Of a stretch of 64,000 bases of DNA, positions 1 through 7,862 are shown one piece after another. The DNA is from VXMO01 sp965205915 (GTDB lineage: Bacteria > Chloroflexota > Dehalococcoidia > UBA6926), in assembly GCA_965205915.1 (NCBI GenBank), contig OZ242191.1:1612001-1676000 (forward strand). Reading direction: 5' to 3'. Made by a program: the position numbers and the translations under genes. Every line of letters begins with the position of its first letter. Position 1 is the first letter of the stretch. The notes beneath the pieces were generated by a model, which was not told the origin of the DNA, searched no databases, and worked only from the letters and a program-made list of their open reading frames with translations.

Positions 1-1
1 A

Positions 2-118
2 CACGGCTCCTACTACCCGATCGTCAGTACCAAAGTGCGTGGCTTCATGCCTGCCCTCAACTACCTCGCTGGCTACGGCCCGCAGAAGCGCTACGACCAC
101 GTTTGGCTTGATGAGTAA
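2..118 (+). CDS. C-terminal fragment of an unidentified protein
   Basis: An open frame enters from the left edge and stops at TAA 116-118. The 38 visible residues are rich in Tyr and Gly and end in WLDE. There is too little sequence to name a family. A strong intrinsic terminator follows about 50 bases downstream, which supports this being the true 3' end of an expressed plus-strand gene. Confidence 0.5.
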   Translation, partial: HGSYYPIVSTKVRGFMPALNYLAGYGPQKRYDHVWLDE

Positions 119-170
119 TCCACACAGCAAGACAGAAAACCCTGGGACTGAACAAAGCCCCGACAAAACT

Positions 171-208
171 GGAGGCCCCTGCCAAACCGGCAGGGGCCTC
201 CCTCTTTT
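171..208 (+). terminator. Rho-independent terminator
   Basis: A perfect 13-bp stem (171-183 with 189-201) closes a 5-base AAACC loop and is followed by CTCTTTT. It ends the partial plus-strand gene to its left and also lies downstream of the minus-strand tRNA-Sec, where the opposite strand lacks a long T run. Confidence 0.88.
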
Positions 209-247
209 CCACCACCCAACCCAAATCGTGAACAACAAAAAAACCGC

Positions 248-345
248 TGGCGGGAGTAGGAGGGAGTCGAACCCACCGGGGACGGCGCTGGCCGCCCCCC
301 ATCGGGGTTGAAGCCCGTGGGCCCCACCGGGAACCATCTACTCCC
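248..345 (-). tRNA. selC: tRNA-Sec (anticodon TCA)
   Basis: The reverse strand folds as a bacterial selenocysteine tRNA. It has an 8-bp acceptor stem (GGGAGTAG with CTACTCCC), a 6-bp D stem closed by a CGGT tetraloop, an anticodon loop CTTCAAC with anticodon TCA, a long GC-rich variable arm and a GTTCGA-type T loop. The discriminator is G and the CCA end is encoded. The long acceptor and D stems separate it from tRNA-Ser and from suppressor tRNAs. One T-stem pair looks like U-U and the lower anticodon stem is imperfect. It lies 100 bases downstream of trxB on the same strand and may be co-transcribed. The organism should therefore decode UGA as selenocysteine; selA, selB and selD are not in the window. 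Confidence 0.93.
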
Positions 346-444
346 GCGCTAAGCGGAACGCCAACGTGAATGGCAGAAACGAAACTGCCTGTAAAGCCGA
401 CAGCCCCTCCCCCCACTAACGGGAAGAGGGACCACGCGCGCTAA

Positions 445-1371
445 CTAATCCGCGAAAGAATGCTCAGCGATGTACTTCTCTGCGAAGATCGCCGCCGTCG
501 CACCGTCCCCAACCGCGGACGCCACCTGACGCGCCGACTGCGCTCGCACGTCTCCGGCCGCAAACACGCCGTCGAACTTGGTCTCCATCTTCAGATTCAC
601 ATGCAAGTGCCCCTGCTCATCCGCAGGCAGCCTGCCGCGCAGGTACTGCGTGTTCGGCGTCAGCCCCACATAGATGAACACCCCGTCAACGTTCTTCTCG
701 GACTGCGATCCCTGCTTCACATCGTTGAGCACCAGCGTGTCGACCAGGCCATTGCCCTTGATCTCCTGCACCGTCGTATTCCACAGGAAGTCCATCTTCT
801 CATTCGCGAAGGCGCGCTCTTGCAGGATCTTCTGCGCCCGCAGCTCTTCACGACGATGGATGATCGTTACCTTGGAAGCAAAGCGCGTCAGATAAGCGCC
901 CTCCTCCACGGCCGCGTCCCCGCCGCCCACCACCACAAGCTCCTTATCGCGGAAAAACGCCCCGTCGCACACCGCGCAGTAGGAAACGCCCCGACCGGAG
1001 AACTCGTCCTCGCCGGGCACCTCCAGCTTGTTGTGCATGGAGCCCGTCGCGATGACCAATGTCTTGGCTCGCAGCTCGCCATCATCCGTCTTGACGATCT
1101 TGTAGTCGCCCTCAAGCTCAACATCCTCGACCTCGGCGTACTGCACATTCAGGCCGAACTTCTCGGCGTGATCCATCAGCTTCTGGCCGAGTTCCGGGCC
1201 GAGGATATGCTCGAACCCGGGATAATTCTCCACGTCCTCCGTCACGGCAAGCTGGCCTCCAACGAGGCCGCGCTCGATCAGGAGTGTGTTGAGGCGAGAC
1301 CGCGTGCCATACAAGCCCGCCGCCGCGCCCGTCGGCCCGCCGCCCAGGATGATCAAATCATATGTGTCCAA
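445..1371 (-). CDS. trxB: thioredoxin-disulfide reductase
   Basis: This 308-residue FAD/NADPH flavoenzyme would reduce thioredoxin in the cytosol. The N-terminal FAD-binding motif GGGPTGAAA is at about residues 10-18, the redox-active CAVCDGAFF follows near residue 133, and a second nucleotide-binding motif VVGGGDAA precedes the NADPH domain. The C-terminal FAD motif AAGDVRA is intact, and the length is normal for the low-molecular-weight class. The start is TTG at 1371, preceded by GAGAGGTGA, giving MDTYDLIILG. It lies downstream of trxA on the same strand, separated by about 250 bases of repeats and an inverted repeat, so the two genes form a plausible but interrupted thioredoxin unit. Confidence 0.95.
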   Translation of the reverse strand: MDTYDLIILGGGPTGAAAGLYGTRSRLNTLLIERGLVGGQLAVTEDVENYPGFEHILGPELGQKLMDHAEKFGLNVQYAEVEDVELEGDYKIVKTDDGELRAKTLVIATGSMHNKLEVPGEDEFSGRGVSYCAVCDGAFFRDKELVVVGGGDAAVEEGAYLTRFASKVTIIHRREELRAQKILQERAFANEKMDFLWNTTVQEIKGNGLVDTLVLNDVKQGSQSEKNVDGVFIYVGLTPNTQYLRGRLPADEQGHLHVNLKMETKFDGVFAAGDVRAQSARQVASAVGDGATAAIFAEKYIAEHSFAD

Positions 1372-1401
1372 CTGTCACCTCTCAGTGCCCCAAACGTGAA
1401 G

Positions 1402-1436
1402 GGACGCCGTCCGGCGCTATGTCCGGTCCGGCGTCC
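1402..1436. repeat. inverted repeat upstream of trxB
   Basis: GGACGCCG at 1402-1409 is mirrored by CGGCGTCC at 1429-1436, with further GC-rich pairing inside. It lies 31 bases upstream of the trxB start and has no T run on either strand, so it is more likely a leader hairpin or repeat than a terminator. Confidence 0.45.
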
Positions 1437-1461
1437 GCCCTTATTCCTCAGGAAAAACAAC

Positions 1462-1612
1462 CATTCCCGTCACTCCAAAGACCCCCGTCACTCCCGCGAG
1501 CCCCCGTCACTCCAAAGAGCCCCCGTCATTCCCGCGAGCCCCCCGTCATTCCCAAGAGCCCCCGTCATTCCCGCGAAGAGCTTGCCCCGTACTGGATACG
1601 GGGCGGGAAACG
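1462..1612. repeat. degenerate tandem intergenic repeats
   Basis: Six truncated units beginning GTCATTCC or GTCACTCC follow one another at roughly 20-30 base spacing between trxA and trxB. They end in a palindrome (GCCCCGTACTGGATACGGGGC) of the kind seen again near 50.2 and 50.45 kb. No coding potential is evident. Confidence 0.75.
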
Positions 1613-1625
1613 TCAGGTCGCTCCG

Positions 1626-1958
1626 CTAAACGGCGACCACCTTGGAGAGCAGGCGATCCTTGATTGCCTTCTTCGGCATCGCGCCGACGACCTGCGCCAC
1701 CGGCTCCCCGCCCTGGAAAACAATCAGCGTCGGGATGCTCATCACCTGGTACTTCAGGGCGATGTTCGGCGCGTCATCGACGTTCAACTTCGTGAAGCCC
1801 ATTTCACCGGAGAACTCCTCCGCGAGCTCTTCGACGATCGGCGAGACGATCTTGCAGGGGCCGCACCACGGCGCCCAGAAATCCACCAGCACCGGCTTCT
1901 CGGAGCCCAAAACCTCGTCCTGAAAATCGCTCTCGGTCACATCTTGCAGCTTTGCCAT
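1626..1958 (-). CDS. trxA: thioredoxin
   Basis: This is a 110-residue thioredoxin with the active site WAPWCGPCK and the conserved cis-proline segment MSIPTLIVF. It would serve as a general cytosolic disulfide reductant, recycled by the TrxB encoded next on the same strand. An upstream in-frame ATG at 1991 would add 11 charged residues. The ATG at 1958 is preferred because it has AGGAAGG about 8 bases upstream and gives the usual N-terminus and length. Confidence 0.95.
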   Translation of the reverse strand: MAKLQDVTESDFQDEVLGSEKPVLVDFWAPWCGPCKIVSPIVEELAEEFSGEMGFTKLNVDDAPNIALKYQVMSIPTLIVFQGGEPVAQVVGAMPKKAIKDRLLSKVVAV

Positions 1959-2178
1959 CCCGGACCTTCCTTCCTGTTTCCTTCCCGCCATCTCGGACGG
2001 TTTCCCGTGTCGCGCCCCTATAGGCGCTGCCGCTGCGGGCTATCAGCATACACAATCCCGTACCCCGAAACAGTCCCCCATTTGCGGCTACCTACCCGTC
2101 AGTATATCGCACTCCCCCGTCATTCCCCCCGCGCCTCAGCAACAAACGCGGTCGCGGGTGTATCATTGCCATACTGCT

Positions 2179-2213
2179 GGCCGCAGACAAAGATGCTGGG
2201 TGCATCCGCGGCC
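2179..2213 (+). promoter_or_regulatory. GC-rich leader hairpin before the hydroxylase FAD subunit
   Basis: GGCCGC (2179-2184) pairs with GCGGCC (2208-2213), and GATGC pairs with GCATC inside it. The hairpin ends eight bases before the AAGGAGG ribosome-binding site of the gene at 2239. It does not have the size or complexity of the known Moco RNA motif. A regulatory role is a guess. Confidence 0.35.
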
Positions 2214-2238
2214 TAAGCACAAGGAGGTAGAGGGGAAA

Positions 2239-3117
2239 GTGCGTAACTTTGACTATGTAGCGCCCACGTCGCTCGCTGAGGCCGTTCAGGCCTTTGGGCA
2301 GGGCGGCGAGAAAGCGCGAGCTTTGGCCGGCGGCACCGACATCATCGATCAGATTCGTATTGGACGCAGGACGCCCGAGTTACTGATCGATACCAAGCGC
2401 GTGCCGGAGATGATGGTTTTCGATGACGATGGCGCAGGCGGACTCCGCATCGGCGCGGCGCTCCCGGTCGCCCGCGTTAGGGACGATGACCGAGTCAAGG
2501 CCACATTCCCCGCGCTTGCAACCTCCGCCGGCCTTGTCGGCGCGATCCAGATTCAAAATAGGGCCACGCTCGGCGGCAACGTCGGCAATGCAGCCCCCTC
2601 CGGCGACACCATCCCGCCCCTCATGGTTCTCGGCGGCACGGTCGTCATCGCAGGGCCGCGTGGCACGCGAGAGATACCGGTCTCCGAGGTCTTTGCCGGG
2701 CCCGGACAGATGACCTTGCAGCCCGATGAGTGCCTCGTAGAGTTCCGTGTTCCGGCCCCACAGGCAAACAGCTCCAGCTACTACGTCCGATTCATCCCGC
2801 GCGCCGAAATGGACATTGCCGTCGTCGGCGTCGGCGTTTATCTCAAGCTCAATGGTGGTGGCCAGATCGAGGACGTGAACATCGCCCTCGCATCCGTCGC
2901 GCCGACACCCGTCTTCGCCACCGATGCCCAGGATGTTCTGCGTGGCGAAACCCTGACAACCGCCCTCGCCCGTGAAGCAGGCGAGCAGGCCGAGCATCAC
3001 GCGTCGCCCATCTCGGACGTTCGCGGCTCCGCCGACTACCGGCGCGAGTTGACCAAGGTTCTCACGCGTCGTGCCGTTACGGCCTGCGCCGCGCAGCTCG
3101 GCGTCAACCTCAACTAA
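2239..3117 (+). CDS. xanthine dehydrogenase family protein, FAD-binding (medium) subunit
   Basis: This 292-residue protein matches the FAD-binding medium subunit of molybdenum hydroxylases (CoxM/CutM/XdhB type), which passes electrons from the iron-sulfur subunit to the acceptor. The opening FDYVAPTSLAEAV, the FAD-contacting ALAGGTDII at about residue 40 and the second FAD motif TLGGNVGNAAPSGD near 110 are all intact. The GTG at 2239 is chosen because AAGGAGG lies 11 bases upstream; the open frame extends further 5' without family similarity. The 2Fe-2S subunit follows after 60 bases. The expected large molybdopterin subunit is not adjacent but lies at 14336. The natural substrate cannot be told from sequence. 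Confidence 0.9.
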   Translation: MRNFDYVAPTSLAEAVQAFGQGGEKARALAGGTDIIDQIRIGRRTPELLIDTKRVPEMMVFDDDGAGGLRIGAALPVARVRDDDRVKATFPALATSAGLVGAIQIQNRATLGGNVGNAAPSGDTIPPLMVLGGTVVIAGPRGTREIPVSEVFAGPGQMTLQPDECLVEFRVPAPQANSSSYYVRFIPRAEMDIAVVGVGVYLKLNGGGQIEDVNIALASVAPTPVFATDAQDVLRGETLTTALAREAGEQAEHHASPISDVRGSADYRRELTKVLTRRAVTACAAQLGVNLN

Positions 3118-3177
3118 TAGACGACAACACCATTCAACAGACTAACGACGAATAGAGACAAGGCGGACAAGATAGCT

Positions 3178-3657
3178 ATGATGAGCAATCGACGACTCGT
3201 TCAATTCACGGTCAACGGCAATCCCGTAGAGGTCGCCATCTCCCCCCGGCAGACGCTGCTGGAAGTCATTCGAGATGAGCTGGACCTGACCGGCTCAAAA
3301 GAAGGATGCAGCAACGGCAACTGTGGCTCCTGCACCGTTGAGGTCGATGGCGTCTCCATCAACTCATGCTGCGCCCTCGGCGTTGAGATGGACAGCAGAG
3401 AGGTCAATACGATCGAAGGCCTGGCAACGGGCAATGACCTGCATCCCATCCAACAGGCGTACATGGAGAATGGCGGTTTTCAGTGCGGCATCTGCACGCC
3501 GGGATTCATCATCTCCACCGATCATCTCCTTAAGATGATCCCCAACCCCACGGAAGAGGAAATCCGCCTCCACCTCGCCGGCAACCTCTGCCGCTGCACC
3601 GGCTATGACAAGATCGTCCGCTCCGTCCAGGCCGCCGCCACAGCAATGAGTTCCTGA
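3178..3657 (+). CDS. (2Fe-2S)-binding small subunit of a molybdenum hydroxylase
   Basis: This 159-residue protein has the two-cluster layout of CoxS/XdhC-type subunits. A plant-ferredoxin-like domain carries CSNGNCGSC, and an all-helical C-terminal domain carries CGICTPGF and CRCTGY. It shuttles electrons from the molybdenum centre in the large subunit to FAD in the medium subunit. Length and cysteine spacing are normal. Two adjacent ATG codons (3178, 3181) leave the exact start open by one residue. It is probably co-transcribed with the FAD subunit upstream. Confidence 0.93.
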   Translation: MMSNRRLVQFTVNGNPVEVAISPRQTLLEVIRDELDLTGSKEGCSNGNCGSCTVEVDGVSINSCCALGVEMDSREVNTIEGLATGNDLHPIQQAYMENGGFQCGICTPGFIISTDHLLKMIPNPTEEEIRLHLAGNLCRCTGYDKIVRSVQAAATAMSS

Positions 3658-3744
3658 CCCAAGACGCGCCAACATCATGAAAGCGCGAGAAACGCGCATG
3701 GCCTGGTATCCCCGCTCCCGCGCAACGCCGGAGCTACCCACGCA

Positions 3745-5208
3745 ATGAAGACCGCGTCCGCCGCCACACTGTGGCGTCGGCGGCACGCCACTTCTCGGGC
3801 TGAACGTGACGGCACGATCCGACTAAACCGTCCCTCATTCCATATATGGGCGCGGGTAGTGCTGCTCGCGACGAGCATGCTGCTGATCGCCATCGGCCTC
3901 GCCGCGCCTCTTCTTGCACAATCGCGCGCCGCGAACATCGTCGAGATGGATGCCATCATTGGCCCCATCACCGAACGCTACCTCGAGCTAGCCATCCAAG
4001 ACGCCGAGCGCACCGGGGCCGAAGTCGTCGTAATCACCCTCGACACCCCCGGAGGCCTGCTCAGCTCCACGCGCGGCATGGTGGAGGCCATCCTTAACTC
4101 CCCGGTGCCTATCGTCGTCTACGTATCTCCCAGCGGTGGGCGTGCCGCGTCCGCCGGAACATTCATCACCGCCGCCGCCCACATCGCCGTCATGGCCCCC
4201 GCCACCAACATCGGCGCAGCCAGCCCCGTCGGCGGACAAGGCGAAGATCTCCCCGAAACCCTCAAGAGCAAGGCCTTCCAGGACGCCGCCGCTGAGATCC
4301 GCGCCATCGCCCAGACTCGCGGACGCCCCGTTGATCCCCTTGAAGCAACTGTGCTTGAGGCCAAATCCTACACCGCAAACGAGGCGCTCGAACTCGGCAT
4401 CATCGACCACATCGCGACGAGCGTGGACGACCTACTAACGATGATCGACGGAACCGAGGTCGTCGTCATGGACGGCCAGAACGAACGAACCGTCACTCTG
4501 ACAACCGGGAATCTGGCCCGGAAACAGGTGCAGATGGGGATCTTTGACCGCATCCTCTACTACCTCGCTGACCCGAACATTACCTTCCTGCTCATCTCGC
4601 TGGGTGGCTTGGGACTGGTCGTGGAAATCTGGAACCCCGGTCTCATCTTCCCCGGAGTCATGGGGCTGATCGCACTCATTCTCGGACTGTTGGCGCTCGG
4701 GAGCCTACCCGGTAACTGGGCCGGCGCCGCGCTTATCCTCCTCGCATTCATCCTGTTCAGCGTGGAGTTCTACGTTGACGGGTTCGGTGTGTTCGGCGCG
4801 CTCGGCATCGTCAGCCTCGTTCTGGGAGGCATCCTGCTCTTCTGGCACTTTGGCACGCCGTCGCCCGTCCTGCCCGATATTGCCGTCAGTCCGTGGGCCA
4901 TCGCGCCCGTGTCGGGAATCCTCGGACTGACTGTCATCATCTTTGCCCGGGAAGTGAGGCGATCTCGCCGGATGCTGCAAGGCCTGCCCGTTCCTGAGCC
5001 GCTCACCGTGGGCATGACCGGCGTGGCAGCGGCCGTCCTCGCCCCGGAGGGCAGGGTTCGCGTGCGTGGCGAAATATGGAACGCGCGGACAATAGACGGT
5101 GGGCGCATTGAACGAGGAGCCTCTGTTATAGTTCGGGCTGAAGATGGAGCTTGGCTGGAAGTGGAACGGTCAAAGCCCCAGAGAGAAGCGAACGATAAAG
5201 AGGTGTAG
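3745..5208 (+). CDS. nfeD: NfeD family membrane serine protease, long form
   Basis: This 487-residue protein has a hydrophobic segment near residues 33-58, then a ClpP-class serine protease domain, several membrane spans (roughly 270-400) and a C-terminal OB-fold NfeD domain. The nucleophile is likely the Ser in RAASAGTF. A Lys 38-40 residues later in TLKSKAF fits the Ser-Lys dyad spacing known for the PH1510 family. Known relatives cleave the hydrophobic C-terminus of partner stomatins. A stomatin-like gene follows only two bases after the stop, the classical nfeD-slipin pair. A shorter start within the first 45 codons cannot be excluded. Confidence 0.9.
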   Translation: MKTASAATLWRRRHATSRAERDGTIRLNRPSFHIWARVVLLATSMLLIAIGLAAPLLAQSRAANIVEMDAIIGPITERYLELAIQDAERTGAEVVVITLDTPGGLLSSTRGMVEAILNSPVPIVVYVSPSGGRAASAGTFITAAAHIAVMAPATNIGAASPVGGQGEDLPETLKSKAFQDAAAEIRAIAQTRGRPVDPLEATVLEAKSYTANEALELGIIDHIATSVDDLLTMIDGTEVVVMDGQNERTVTLTTGNLARKQVQMGIFDRILYYLADPNITFLLISLGGLGLVVEIWNPGLIFPGVMGLIALILGLLALGSLPGNWAGAALILLAFILFSVEFYVDGFGVFGALGIVSLVLGGILLFWHFGTPSPVLPDIAVSPWAIAPVSGILGLTVIIFAREVRRSRRMLQGLPVPEPLTVGMTGVAAAVLAPEGRVRVRGEIWNARTIDGGRIERGASVIVRAEDGAWLEVERSKPQREANDKEV

Positions 5209-5210
5209 CC

Positions 5211-6077
5211 GTGCCTAATTGGGGCTTAAACGTCCTCAAGCAGTACCAGCGTCTCGTGGTCTTCACATTCGGTTCGTATACGGGTACGAGGGGGCCGGGC
5301 ATACGCTGGATCTGGCCATTCATCAATAACGGCTCGTCCACGGTAGACCTCCGGGAAGTGCCGGTGGCCATCCCCCGCCAGACGAGCATCACTCTCGATA
5401 ACGCTCCAATAGACATCGACTTCTTCGTCTACATGCGCGTCATCGAAGACCGCGCCCAGGACACAATCCTGAACATAAGTGACTTCCAGCTCGCGGCGGA
5501 ATCGTTGTCCATGACGACCCTCCGCGCCGTCGTTGGCGAGATGGCCCTCGACGACGTGCTCTCCAAGCGCGAGCGTATAAACTCCCAGCTCCAGGCCAAA
5601 TTGGACGAAGTCACCGTGAACTGGGGCGTCAAGGTCACCCGCGTCGAGATCAAGGAGGTCGAGCCTCCGCGCGATGTGCAGGACGCGATGAACCGCCAGC
5701 TCTCCGCCGAGCGCACCCGCCGCGCCGCCGTTACCGAAGCCGAAGGCGAACGCGACGCCGCGATCAATCGCGCCGAGGGCGAGCGGCAGTCTGCGATTCT
5801 AAGGGCGGAAGGCTCAAGGCAGGCCGCTATCCTCGAAGCCGAAGGTCAACGTCAGGCCGAAATCCTACGCGCGGAGGGCTTTAGCCTCGGCATGGAGCGC
5901 ATCAACCAGGTTGCAATGACAGCCGACCCGCGCACGATGAGCCTCCAGTACTTCGACACCCTCAAGGACATCGGCGAAAGTCCATCCACGAAGTTCATCT
6001 TCCCCATGGAGTTCACCTCCATGCTCCAACCCTTCCTCAGTCTGGCACAGCCCAACGGAAACGACGACGACTCCTGA
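5211..6077 (+). CDS. slipin/stomatin-like SPFH (band 7) protein
   Basis: This 288-residue SPFH protein starts at GTG 5211, with AAGAGGTG just upstream overlapping the nfeD stop. It has the slipin features PGIRWIWPF, the VDLREVPV strand and a long helix built from 11-residue AEGxRxAAI repeats, which forms the coiled-coil oligomerisation region. It lacks an obvious N-terminal membrane span and so may associate with membranes peripherally. It is the likely partner and substrate of the NfeD protease upstream, for membrane quality control. It overlaps the next gene by one base (TGATG), so the three genes are translationally linked. Confidence 0.9.
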   Translation: MPNWGLNVLKQYQRLVVFTFGSYTGTRGPGIRWIWPFINNGSSTVDLREVPVAIPRQTSITLDNAPIDIDFFVYMRVIEDRAQDTILNISDFQLAAESLSMTTLRAVVGEMALDDVLSKRERINSQLQAKLDEVTVNWGVKVTRVEIKEVEPPRDVQDAMNRQLSAERTRRAAVTEAEGERDAAINRAEGERQSAILRAEGSRQAAILEAEGQRQAEILRAEGFSLGMERINQVAMTADPRTMSLQYFDTLKDIGESPSTKFIFPMEFTSMLQPFLSLAQPNGNDDDS

Positions 6078-7618
6078 TGACCCAACCCCCATCCGCCGCC
6101 ACACTCGTCCGCGGACGCTACGTCCTCGCCCGCGCCGAGCATGACGGCACGGCCACCCTCCTCAACAACGCCGCCGTCGCCGTAAGCGCAGACGGCTCAA
6201 TCCTTGAGGTCGGCAGCTACGATGACCTCCGCTCCAACCACCCCTCCGCCGATGTCATCGGCGACGGCACGCAATTCGTCCTGCCCGGACTCGTCAACGC
6301 CCACCATCACGGTCGTGGCGTCTCCTACCTCCAACTCGGCCAACCCGATGGTCCCCTTGAAACGTGGATCAATCTCTCATGGGGGCGCAGACCCATGGAT
6401 TCCTACCTCATGGGTCTGTATACGCTCATGCAACAACTCCGCTCCGGCACAACCGCCGTCATGTTCAACCAGGCCGGCCCACTGTTCGAGGCAGAAGGCA
6501 CCCTAAACGCCTTCCGCGAAATCGGCGTCCGCACCGCCTTCTCAATCGGCTTCCGCTCCCAATGCTTCCTCATCTATGGCGACGACGATGAGTTCCTCAA
6601 TAGCCTCCCGCCTGACCTGTCCCAGTCCGCGCGAGCCGTCGTCGAGGGATCTCGTACCTCACTTGACGACAACCTAAATCTCGCCCTTGATCTCCATGAG
6701 CGTTATGAGAAGCCCAACCCGCAGTCCGTCCGCATCCTCCTAAGCCCCTCCGGCTACCATTGGGCCACTGAGGAGGAACTGCGCCGCATCGTCGACACCG
6801 CCCGCGCCAACAACATGGGAATCCACACCCACGTCCTCGAAACCGTCTATCAACGACTCTTCGCCGAACGCACACGAGGCCAATCACCCGTTCAGCGTCT
6901 CGCAGATGTTGGAATGGTCGGGCAGGGTGTCTCCTACGCCCACTGCGTCTGGGTCACGGAGGACGACATCCGCATCCTCGCGGACACTGGCACCAGCGTC
7001 TCCCACAACCCAAGCTCGAACCTGCGGCTCCACAGCGGCATCGCCCCCGTCCGAGCCATGCTCGACGCCGGCGTAAACGTCGGAATAGGCACCGACAGCA
7101 CATCCCTCAACGACGACGATGACATTCTGCAAGAGATCGGTCTAAGCCAACGACTCCACCGCACCCCCGGCCTTGATACCCACCGCGTCTCCCCGGGTGA
7201 ACTCCTGCACATGGCAACGCTCGGTGGCGCCAAAGCCCTCACCCTCGAAGACTCAATAGGCAGCCTCGAACCCGGCAAGCGCGCCGATATCGTCCTCCTA
7301 AACTGGGATCGCGTCGCCTACCCCTATCTCGATGCCGAACTCGATCCCCTCGAAGTCCTCGTCACCCGCGCCCGCAGCCGAGACGTCCGCACAGTCCTGA
7401 TAGACGGCCGAATCGTCTACGAAAACGGCCAATACCCCACCCTCAACGTCCCCGCAATAACGATGCGAATACAGGAAACCCTCCAAGGCCCCCCACCCCC
7501 CGAAATCCTGTCCCGCCGCCAAACCGCCCAAGCCCTAGCCCCCCACATCCGAGCCTTCTACCAAAGCTGGCAACTCCCAACCGGCCCCCAACACCACCTC
7601 CGCAACGCCCGCCTCTGA
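6077..7618 (+). CDS. amidohydrolase family protein (chlorohydrolase/deaminase type)
   Basis: This 513-residue metal-dependent hydrolase has the TIM-barrel amidohydrolase ligands: NAHHHGRG after the first strand, HTHVLE, YAHCVWV and the catalytic Asp in GTDSTS. The C-terminal GSLEPGKRADIVLL is typical of the ATZ/TRZ and cytosine-deaminase-like subgroup. Such enzymes deaminate or dechlorinate N-heterocycles or cleave related C-N bonds; the substrate is not predictable. Its start overlaps the slipin stop, yet no functional link to nfeD is known, so the linkage may be positional only. Confidence 0.88.
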   Translation: MTQPPSAATLVRGRYVLARAEHDGTATLLNNAAVAVSADGSILEVGSYDDLRSNHPSADVIGDGTQFVLPGLVNAHHHGRGVSYLQLGQPDGPLETWINLSWGRRPMDSYLMGLYTLMQQLRSGTTAVMFNQAGPLFEAEGTLNAFREIGVRTAFSIGFRSQCFLIYGDDDEFLNSLPPDLSQSARAVVEGSRTSLDDNLNLALDLHERYEKPNPQSVRILLSPSGYHWATEEELRRIVDTARANNMGIHTHVLETVYQRLFAERTRGQSPVQRLADVGMVGQGVSYAHCVWVTEDDIRILADTGTSVSHNPSSNLRLHSGIAPVRAMLDAGVNVGIGTDSTSLNDDDDILQEIGLSQRLHRTPGLDTHRVSPGELLHMATLGGAKALTLEDSIGSLEPGKRADIVLLNWDRVAYPYLDAELDPLEVLVTRARSRDVRTVLIDGRIVYENGQYPTLNVPAITMRIQETLQGPPPPEILSRRQTAQALAPHIRAFYQSWQLPTGPQHHLRNARL

Positions 7619-7760
7619 ACGCCGCCCCCCCCCCCCCCCCCCCCCCGGAACCCCCCGCGCCCTCCTCGAATCCCCCGCGTAGGCGGGGGCCCATCCCGCC
7701 CCACCGTCATCCCCCCCATTGTCATTCCGAGCGCAGCGAGGAATCCAAAGCCTCCATTCC
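7619..7760. repeat. poly-C tract and two intergenic repeat units
   Basis: An uninterrupted run of 22 C (7625-7646) is followed by a GAATCCCCCGCG...GCGGGGGCCCA palindrome (about 7668-7693) and a GTCATTCCGAGCGCAGCGAG repeat (7721-7755). The last 100 bases before the next gene hold its ribosome-binding site but no other recognisable element. Confidence 0.85.
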
Positions 7761-7862
7761 GCTGCCACACCCTTGTAATACCCTTGAGCAAGAATCCACT
7801 GCCCCTGAGCCTCCACAAGCGATTGTTGAGTAAACTGCGAGGGTGGAGGATTCTGCACATTT

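Noticed and set aside
460..1629. 389-codon plus-strand open frame
   Set aside because: It is antisense to trxB and continues into repeats; trxB is unambiguous.
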